Shown here piece after piece: positions 6,549-11,585 of a DNA stretch of 11,585 nt. The stretch comes from Chitinophagaceae bacterium (GTDB lineage Bacteria; Bacteroidota; Bacteroidia; Chitinophagales; Chitinophagaceae): assembly GCA_021738605.1 (NCBI GenBank), contig JAIPBY010000067.1, forward strand, positions 1 to 11,585. The letters run 5' to 3'. Numbering within the stretch: position 1 is the first letter of the stretch; every line of letters starts with the position of its first letter. A model generated the notes under the pieces. It made no database searches, was not told the origin of the DNA, and saw only the letters and a list, made by a program, of their open reading frames with translations. The position numbers and the translations under genes were made by a program.

Positions 6549-7418
6549 ATGTCAAAAGTCAATGTTGGACTTGTTCAGATGGGCTGTACTGCTGATGCAA
6601 AAGAAAATGTTTCCAAAGCCATTGTCGGCATCAGAAATGCCGCAGCCCAGGGTGCACAAATCGTTTGCCTTCAGGAATTGTTCACCTCCCTTTATTTCTG
6701 CGATGTGGAGGCTTATGAAAATTTTGAGTTGGCAGAGGCCATTCCAGGTGCAACAACAGATGTACTCTCCACTGTAGCCAAAGAAACCGGTGTGGTGATC
6801 ATTGCATCATTGTTTGAAAAACGCGCACAAGGGCTTTATCACAATACCACTGCGGTGATTGATGCAGACGGCACCTATCTTGGTAAGTACAGAAAAATGC
6901 ACATTCCAGACGATCCTGCTTATTACGAAAAATTTTATTTTACTCCAGGAGACCTTGGTTACAAGGTTTTTGAAACCAAATTTGCCAAGATTGGTGTATT
7001 GATCTGTTGGGACCAATGGTATCCTGAAGCAGCCAGGTTAACCAGTCTGATGGGAGCTGAAATTCTTTTCTTTCCAACTGCCATCGGTTGGGCAACATCG
7101 CAGGATGAAGCCACCAATACCGAACAATACAATGCCTGGCAAACCATCCAACGCAGCCACGCCATTGCCAATGGCGTACATGTGGTCAGTGTGAACAGGG
7201 TTGGGTTTGAACAGGATGGTGCCATGAAATTCTGGGGAGGCTCATTTGTTTCCAATCCCTTTGGAACCCTTCTCTCAAAAGCATCTCATGAGAATGAAGA
7301 AGTGGTGGTAACTGAAATTGATCTTGACAAAACCGACAGCTACCGCACACATTGGCCCTTCATGCGCGACAGAAGAATTGATAGCTATGGTGAGATTGTA
7401 AAGCGATTTATTGACTAA
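6549..7418 (+). CDS. aguB: N-carbamoylputrescine amidase
   Basis: This 289-residue nitrilase-superfamily enzyme hydrolyses N-carbamoylputrescine to putrescine, CO2 and ammonia. The Glu-Lys-Cys triad is in place: Glu43 in CLQELF, Lys116 in YRKMHIPDDP and Cys153 in ICWDQWYPEAAR. LFTSLYFCDVE (44-54), MHIPDDPAYYEKFYFTPGDLG (117-137) and the FFPTAIGW segment are characteristic of plant and bacterial AguB/CPA proteins and not of beta-ureidopropionases. Length is typical. It is followed 21 nt later by aguA, whose product makes its substrate, so the two form a two-step agmatine-to-putrescine unit. The 86 bases before it contain a weak 5-5-5 inverted repeat (TTGAT/ATCAA, 6525-6539) and no convincing -7 box. 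Transcription could start there or continue from bshB1. Confidence 0.95.
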   Translation: MSKVNVGLVQMGCTADAKENVSKAIVGIRNAAAQGAQIVCLQELFTSLYFCDVEAYENFELAEAIPGATTDVLSTVAKETGVVIIASLFEKRAQGLYHNTTAVIDADGTYLGKYRKMHIPDDPAYYEKFYFTPGDLGYKVFETKFAKIGVLICWDQWYPEAARLTSLMGAEILFFPTAIGWATSQDEATNTEQYNAWQTIQRSHAIANGVHVVSVNRVGFEQDGAMKFWGGSFVSNPFGTLLSKASHENEEVVVTEIDLDKTDSYRTHWPFMRDRRIDSYGEIVKRFID

Positions 7419-7439
7419 GGTTTCAACCCCTTTAACTAT

Positions 7440-8474
7440 ATGACCCCCAAATCCTTAGGATACTATTTCCCCGCAGAGTTTGCACCACATCAAGCTACCT
7501 GGTTGAGCTGGCCCCACAAGGAAGCCTCATGGCCTGGAAAGATTAATGCCATATTTCCATCTTATGTTGCGTTCATCAAAACCTTGACAAGGTTTGAGGG
7601 AGTTAATATCAATGTTGTTGATGAGGCCATGAAGCAGCGCGCCACGGCAATGCTGGAAGCGGCTGGAATAGACATGGGTAAGGTTGCATTCTTCCTGCAT
7701 CCCACCAACGATGCCTGGTGCAGGGATCATGGCCCGGCTTTTCTGTTGAACAAATTGGAGCCAAAAAAGAAAGCCATAGTGGATTGGAACTACAATGCCT
7801 GGGGAAACAAGTATCCTCCTTTTGACCTGGATGATGTCATTCCAACCCTGATTGGTAAACAGCTCGGGTTGCCTGTATTCAACCCCGGGATCATCATGGA
7901 AGGTGGTTCTGTAGATTTCAATGGCGCCGGTACAGTAATTACTTCAACAGCTTGTTTGTTGAATCCCAACCGCAATCCTGATTTAAGCCAGGCGCAAATA
8001 GAACAATACCTGATGGATTATTATGGCCAAGACCAAGTCTTGTGGGTGGATGAAGGCATCATCGGTGATGATACGGATGGGCACATTGATGATACAGTAC
8101 GTTTTGTGAATGAGGATACGGTCATCACGGTGGTTGAAGAAAATACAAATGATGATAACTATGCCTTGCTTCAGCATAACTTGAAGCAGCTCAAGTCAAT
8201 GCGTTTATTGAATGGGAAACAATTGAATATTGTGGAGATTCCCATGCCTGATCCTGTGATTTGGGAAGAGCAAATGTTGCCCGCTTCTTATGCCAATTTT
8301 TATATCGCCAACAACCAGGTTGTTGTTCCAACATTCAGGGCTGATAAAGATGATAAGGCCCTACAGATCATTCAAGATTGTTTTCCTGATCGAGAAATTG
8401 TAGGCATCGATTCAACCGATATCATCTGGGGGCTGGGAAGTTTTCATTGTCTTAGCCAGCAGGAGCCTTTGTAA
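7440..8474 (+). CDS. aguA: Agmatine deiminase (agmatine iminohydrolase)
   Basis: This 344-residue cytosolic enzyme of the porphyromonas-type peptidyl-arginine deiminase fold converts agmatine to N-carbamoylputrescine and ammonia. Motifs appear in the expected order: WLSWPH (21-26), NDAWCRDHGP (90-99), MEGGSVDFNGAGT (153-165), DDTDGHIDD (210-218, His215 catalytic) and GLGSFHCLSQQEP (331-343), where Cys337 is the nucleophile. The C-terminus falls right after this motif, which is normal. There is no signal peptide, which argues against a secreted peptidyl-arginine deiminase. It lies 21 nt after aguB in the same direction. Its product is the AguB substrate. The gene ends 62 nt before the convergent cation transporter gene, and a hairpin at 8591-8615 may terminate its transcript. 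Confidence 0.95.
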   Translation: MTPKSLGYYFPAEFAPHQATWLSWPHKEASWPGKINAIFPSYVAFIKTLTRFEGVNINVVDEAMKQRATAMLEAAGIDMGKVAFFLHPTNDAWCRDHGPAFLLNKLEPKKKAIVDWNYNAWGNKYPPFDLDDVIPTLIGKQLGLPVFNPGIIMEGGSVDFNGAGTVITSTACLLNPNRNPDLSQAQIEQYLMDYYGQDQVLWVDEGIIGDDTDGHIDDTVRFVNEDTVITVVEENTNDDNYALLQHNLKQLKSMRLLNGKQLNIVEIPMPDPVIWEEQMLPASYANFYIANNQVVVPTFRADKDDKALQIIQDCFPDREIVGIDSTDIIWGLGSFHCLSQQEPL

Positions 8475-8536
8475 TCTATATCCTGTACATTGCTGAAATA
8501 AGCCTGGGTTGAATTATACCATACTATTCTCAGGAA

Positions 8537-9532
8537 TCATCTGATGAAGCCATGCTTCTCATCACTCGCAATATTGTGCACATCCCACTCAACCCTTTTT
8601 TCAAAAGGGTTTTTTCGTACTGTACATTGAGCTTTGGAACAGATTCTACACGAGAAGTCGAGGCAGCCGTCTGCATGAACAAATAACTCGACACTTTCCC
8701 CGAATTCATTTCTTGCAATCGCTGAAAAAGCATCTACCTCATTGTGGGCCTCATGGACATTGAGGTACCAGGGAACGGTCAGGTGACAATCTACATGGAT
8801 TACTGAGCCGAATTTGATGATGCGGAGGTTGTGAAGGTCAACCCAATTTTCCCTTCTGTCTGCATTCATCCTTGATACCAATTTCTCCAGCAGTGCATGG
8901 TCAGCTTCGTCCATGATGCCCGCAATGGAGCTCCTGACAATGGTATATCCGGTATAGATGATGAAGAAGGCAAATCCAATGGCAACGGCACTGTCCAGCC
9001 AGATCCAGTTGGTCCAAAGGATTATCGCCATACCGATGACAATACCCACAGTAGAGTAGGTATCGCTTTGGAGATGTTTCCCAGAAGCCACCAGGGCCAG
9101 TGAATTGTTTTTCTTTCCTGTTTTGATGGCATACCATCCGGTGATATAATTGATGATGGCGGTGAATCCAATGATGGCCATTCCTGTATCCAGTTTTTGG
9201 ATGACATGGGGATGGATGAAATTGTTGATGGCCTCATAAATGATGACCAGTCCTGCTATGCCAACAAGACTACCCTCTACCGCAGCAGAAACGAATTCCG
9301 CCTTGCCATGCCCATAAGGATGTTCCTTGTCTCGGGGTTTAGAAGCAACATACAAGCTGTAAAGGCTAATGAACCCTGCCACCACGTTAACCGTGCTTTC
9401 CAGGGCATCGGTGAGTACCGCTACTGATTGTGTCATCCACCATGCAACCAACTTGAAGGCAAACAATACTACTGCAACAATGGCTACAATGCGCTGGATC
9501 CTGTAATTGAGTTGGGCATGTTCACCGATCAT
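8537..9532 (-). CDS. Cation diffusion facilitator (CDF) family metal transporter with Cys-rich tail
   Basis: This 331-residue inner-membrane protein has six predicted helices in the first 205 residues and a cytosolic CDF dimerisation domain after that (about 210-287). It should export a divalent cation such as zinc or iron by proton exchange. It aligns without gaps to E. coli FieF across helix 2 (AWWMTQSVAVLTDALES, 30-46) and shares HPYGHGKAE (71-79) after it. His153 and Asp157 (HLQSD) in helix 5 are the usual ligands. The helix 2 positions are Glu45 and Asn49, where FieF has two aspartates. The C-terminus carries a C-x4-C-x2-C-x4-C cluster (Cys290, 295, 298, 303) that could bind a metal. It is transcribed alone, convergent with aguA and divergent from yggS. 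The transported metal cannot be told from sequence. Confidence 0.9.
   Translation of the reverse strand: MIGEHAQLNYRIQRIVAIVAVVLFAFKLVAWWMTQSVAVLTDALESTVNVVAGFISLYSLYVASKPRDKEHPYGHGKAEFVSAAVEGSLVGIAGLVIIYEAINNFIHPHVIQKLDTGMAIIGFTAIINYITGWYAIKTGKKNNSLALVASGKHLQSDTYSTVGIVIGMAIILWTNWIWLDSAVAIGFAFFIIYTGYTIVRSSIAGIMDEADHALLEKLVSRMNADRRENWVDLHNLRIIKFGSVIHVDCHLTVPWYLNVHEAHNEVDAFSAIARNEFGESVELFVHADGCLDFSCRICSKAQCTVRKNPFEKRVEWDVHNIASDEKHGFIR
8591..8615 (+). terminator. Candidate intrinsic terminator for aguBA, inside the convergent transporter gene
   Basis: AACCCTTTT (8591-8599) and AAAAGGGTT (8603-8611) form a perfect 9-bp stem with a 3-nt loop, followed by further T residues to 8615. Only three pairs are G-C, so strength is uncertain. 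The T-run is on the plus strand only, which fits termination of aguBA about 115 nt after the aguA stop. The sequence also encodes the KNPFEKRV part of the transporter on the other strand, so the hairpin could be chance. Confidence 0.5.
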
Positions 9533-9602
9533 GGGATAATTTGGTTGAATATATCAAAATGCAGGCTGTCAAAAAACTTATTCGCGGGTTTCGTGTTTTA
9601 TT

Positions 9603-9618
9603 TTATGGTAAACCATAA
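9603..9618. promoter_or_regulatory. Palindrome TTATGGT-AA-ACCATAA in the divergent yggS/transporter region
   Basis: A perfect 7-2-7 inverted repeat lies in the 107-base gap between the divergent transporter and yggS genes, 21 nt before the yggS ATG. A -7-like element (TAATTTCT, 9616-9623), spaced 16 nt from the ATG like the ccmE box, overlaps its right arm. That arrangement would suit an operator for a dimeric regulator, but a single short A/T-rich palindrome can also arise by chance. Confidence 0.3.
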
Positions 9619-9639
9619 TTTCTTTTCATATTCGCAACC

Positions 9640-10314
9640 ATGGGAGTAAACAAGGCAGCTTACGAAAAATTGATGGGGGAGATGCAAAACTCAGGTGCAA
9701 CCTTGATTGCAGTTTCCAAGACCAAGCCATCAGAAGATATCATGGAATTGTATGACCTGGGGCACCGTGATTTTGGCGAAAATTATGTGCAGGAATTGGT
9801 CAAGAAACAGGCTGAGCTACCCCAGGATATCCGCTGGCATTTCATAGGCCACCTACAATCCAATAAAATCAAGATGATTGCCCCTTATGTTCACCTTATT
9901 CATGGGGTTGACAGCATTAAGTTGTTGGAAGCCATTGACAAAGAGGGCAGGAAACTGAATAAGGAAATCAACTGTCTTTTGCAGGTTCATGTGGCCAAGG
10001 AGGAGACAAAGTTTGGCTTGGATCTTGTAGAAGCCAGACAAGCTGCCACCATGTATTTTCTTGAAAAAAAATATCCTAACGTTGGCCTTTGCGGCATCAT
10101 GGGAATGGCCTCTTTCTCTGAAGATGAGGCACTCCTCAAGCAAGAGTTTGGTGCATTAAAAACCTTGTATGACGAAATCAAAACGCTTTATGCAGCTGAC
10201 GCCGCGGCTTTCAATACCCTTTCAATGGGAATGAGCGGTGATTATCCCATCGCCCTGGCTTCTGGCAGCAACATGATAAGGGTGGGGAGTCTTTTGTTTG
10301 GCGCCAGAGGCTAG
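9640..10314 (+). CDS. yggS: YggS/PROSC family pyridoxal phosphate homeostasis protein
   Basis: This 224-residue cytosolic protein is a monomeric alanine-racemase-like barrel that binds pyridoxal 5'-phosphate and buffers its level; it has no established enzymatic reaction. Lys27 in AVSKTKP is the PLP Schiff-base lysine. FGENYVQE (45-52) and WHFIGHLQSNK (66-76) are the family hallmarks. GIMGMASF, SMGMSGDYPIAL and GSNMIRVGSLLFGAR near the C-terminus build the phosphate-binding end. Length is normal. The chosen ATG follows a short divergent region containing a palindrome. The gene converges on the M20 amidohydrolase gene so closely that the last four bases, CTAG, provide the stop codon of both. 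A run of eight A residues (10064-10071) falls within an E-K-K codon stretch and the frame is intact. Confidence 0.95.
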   Translation: MGVNKAAYEKLMGEMQNSGATLIAVSKTKPSEDIMELYDLGHRDFGENYVQELVKKQAELPQDIRWHFIGHLQSNKIKMIAPYVHLIHGVDSIKLLEAIDKEGRKLNKEINCLLQVHVAKEETKFGLDLVEARQAATMYFLEKKYPNVGLCGIMGMASFSEDEALLKQEFGALKTLYDEIKTLYAADAAAFNTLSMGMSGDYPIALASGSNMIRVGSLLFGARG

Positions 10315-11585
10315 CGCGTTTTCCCTGCATAATCCACCACCAAATTACAAAAAGCCTTTACGCCTACATCCAGCATGCTGTCGTCGATGAAGAAGTCAGG
10401 TGTATGATGTGGCGCTGCTTTTGAAGGGTCTGTGCCTTTGGGCATGCCACCGAGGTTAAAGAAAAATGCGGGTGCTTTTACACCAAAAAAAGAAAAATCT
10501 TCTGCACCGGTGGTCCAGATGCCTGCTGTAGCATTTCCCTTTCCTGCCGCCCTTTCCAGAGAAGGAACCATGGCGGCAACCAATGCCGGATCGTTATAGG
10601 TTACAAGTGTCTTGGTATCAATCATCACATCCACTTCAGCACCCCAGGCCTCTGCCACATTCTTTGCAACCAATTTTATTTTTTCGTGCACATCTTTCTG
10701 CATTTTGCTGTCAAGGGTTCTGATGGTCCCTTCCAGTTCAGCTGTTTCAGGAATGATATTGGCCCTTACACCGCTGTGAAACTTGCCAACAGTAATCACC
10801 ACAGGGGCGACAGTCAGGTCTTGCTGACGGCTCACAATGGTTTGAAGGTTGTTGATGATTTGTGTGCCCACAACAATGGGGTCGATACCCGTCCATGGGG
10901 TTGATCCATGGGTCTGCTTTCCTTTGATTTTGATGGTAAACCAATCAGAGGAGGCCATCATCGATCCACTTTTGTATTTGATCTTTCCAATTTCAAGCGC
11001 AGATGAAATGTGCAGTCCGAAAACGGCATCCACTTTTGGATTGTCCATCACACCCTCTTTGATCATCAACGGTGCGCCGCCTTCCTCATCACCGGGAGGT
11101 CCTTCTTCTGCTGGCTGGAAAAAGAATTTAACTGTACCTGAAATATCTTTTTTCATGCCTGCCAATACTTCCGCAGTGCCCATCAGGATGGAGGTATGTG
11201 TGTCATGACCACAGGCATGCATCACAGAAACAGGTGTGCCCATATAATCTGCCGTCACCGTTGATTTATAGGGAACATCAACCCTTTCCTTTACAGGCAG
11301 TCCGTCGATGTCCGCGCGCAGCGCGATAACTGGTCCTGGTTTCCCGCCACGCAGTACTCCCAAAACGCCGGTCTTGGCGAGAAGGGTTACTTCAATCCCC
11401 AGGCTTTTCAAATGATTGGCAATGTATTGCTGGGTTTTGAACTCCCTGTTTCCCAACTCCGGATTTTGATGCAGATGCCTTCTCCATTCGATGAGTTTAG
11501 GTGAGATGGCCTTGGACTTGCTGTCAATGGCCGCTTCCATGGGGGATTGTGCCTGGCTATAAATGCCTGAAAAAAGCAATGCTGT
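10311..11585 (-). CDS. Exported M20-family amidohydrolase/metallopeptidase, N-terminus beyond the right edge
   Basis: The frame stays open to the right edge, so the first codons are missing. The visible N-terminus, TALLFSGIYSQAQSPMEAA, looks like the end of a signal peptide with cleavage after a Q-A-Q-like site. A TTG at 11579-11577 is an unlikely start because it would cut the signal peptide. Numbered from that TTG there are 422 residues. M20D motifs are present: ALRADIDGLPVKE (86-98), MHACGHDTHTS (120-130, Cys123 and His125 as metal ligands), QPAEEG (155-160, Glu158/159) and GLHIS (188-192, His190), with HHTPDFFIDD near the end supplying the last histidine. The dimerisation domain lies between about 205 and 320. 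Relatives hydrolyse N-acyl amino acids, hippurate or auxin conjugates; a periplasmic acyl-amino-acid or dipeptide hydrolase is my best guess. Its stop overlaps the yggS stop. Confidence 0.92.
   Translation of the reverse strand, partial: TALLFSGIYSQAQSPMEAAIDSKSKAISPKLIEWRRHLHQNPELGNREFKTQQYIANHLKSLGIEVTLLAKTGVLGVLRGGKPGPVIALRADIDGLPVKERVDVPYKSTVTADYMGTPVSVMHACGHDTHTSILMGTAEVLAGMKKDISGTVKFFFQPAEEGPPGDEEGGAPLMIKEGVMDNPKVDAVFGLHISSALEIGKIKYKSGSMMASSDWFTIKIKGKQTHGSTPWTGIDPIVVGTQIINNLQTIVSRQQDLTVAPVVITVGKFHSGVRANIIPETAELEGTIRTLDSKMQKDVHEKIKLVAKNVAEAWGAEVDVMIDTKTLVTYNDPALVAAMVPSLERAAGKGNATAGIWTTGAEDFSFFGVKAPAFFFNLGGMPKGTDPSKAAPHHTPDFFIDDSMLDVGVKAFCNLVVDYAGKTR

Noticed and set aside
8500..8533. Weak inverted repeat (CCTGGGTTGAAT / ATTCTCAGG) in the aguA-transporter gap
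   Set aside because: The stem has mismatches and no T-run follows on either strand. The hairpin at 8591-8615 is a better terminator candidate.
8901..9237. Overlapping Cys/His-rich minus-strand frames within the CDF transporter gene
   Set aside because: They are alternate-frame readings of the same strand as the transporter, whose frame contains the helices and metal-site motifs.
9546..9573. TTTTTTGACA and TATATT on the minus strand as a sigma70-type promoter for the transporter gene
   Set aside because: The spacing is about 13 nt, too short for a -35/-10 pair, and it does not fit the Bacteroidota -33/-7 spacing either.
10301..10322. GCGC...GCGC followed by TTTT at the yggS/M20 junction as a terminator
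   Set aside because: Only four base pairs with a 9-nt loop; GCGC is self-complementary and the T-run is short. Too weak to call.
11577..11579. TTG as the start codon of the M20 amidohydrolase
   Set aside because: The frame is open upstream to the window edge, and starting here would remove most of an apparent signal peptide. The true start is probably outside the window.

Overview
The window looks like ordinary chromosome from a member of the Bacteroidota, most plausibly the Chitinophagaceae or a close relative. This is inferred from gene content and protein style: a CcmF/CcsA protein with a large extra C-terminal domain, a DUF4294 protein, bacillithiol biosynthesis (BshB1), moderate G+C, almost no Shine-Dalgarno sequences, and -7 boxes of the Bacteroidota type (TAnnTTTG) close to start codons. 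I see no phage, transposon, integrase, CRISPR array, tRNA or rRNA. Genes are tightly packed and no gene-free stretch exceeds about 110 bases.

Layout, left to right. (1) 1-2054, minus strand: a three-gene run read right to left. It holds an agmatinase-family ureohydrolase, a small four-helix membrane protein with a PH-like tail that starts 4 nt after the ureohydrolase stop, and the N-terminal part of a probable radical SAM protein that leaves the window on the left. (2) 2055-2163: a divergent promoter region. (3) 2164-6462, plus strand: ccmE, ccmF, a secreted DUF4294 protein and bshB1, i.e. two late-acting cytochrome c maturation genes followed by a bacillithiol gene. (4) 6549-8474, plus strand: aguB and aguA, which together turn agmatine into putrescine. 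(5) 8537-9532, minus strand: a cation diffusion facilitator with a cysteine-rich tail. A hairpin that may terminate the aguBA transcript lies inside its 3' end. (6) 9640-10314, plus strand: yggS. (7) 10311-11585, minus strand: an exported M20-family amidohydrolase whose start is beyond the right edge. Genes 6 and 7 converge and share a CTAG as overlapping stop codons.

Functional themes. The window carries two potential routes from agmatine to putrescine: hydrolysis by the agmatinase-like enzyme, and deimination followed by decarbamoylation by AguA and AguB. It also carries a heme delivery module (CcmE with a Cys-type C-x3-Y heme site, then CcmF) without the ccmABC genes that must accompany it elsewhere. 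The remaining genes are housekeeping: PLP homeostasis, metal efflux, peptide or acyl-amino-acid hydrolysis.

I did not find a clearly new multi-gene system. The most useful second looks are the ureohydrolase/PH-like membrane protein/radical SAM cluster, the heptanucleotide repeat in the membrane protein gene, the atypical predicted metal site of the cation transporter, and the secreted DUF4294 protein placed with ccmEF. All family assignments rest on motifs read by eye; no database search was run.
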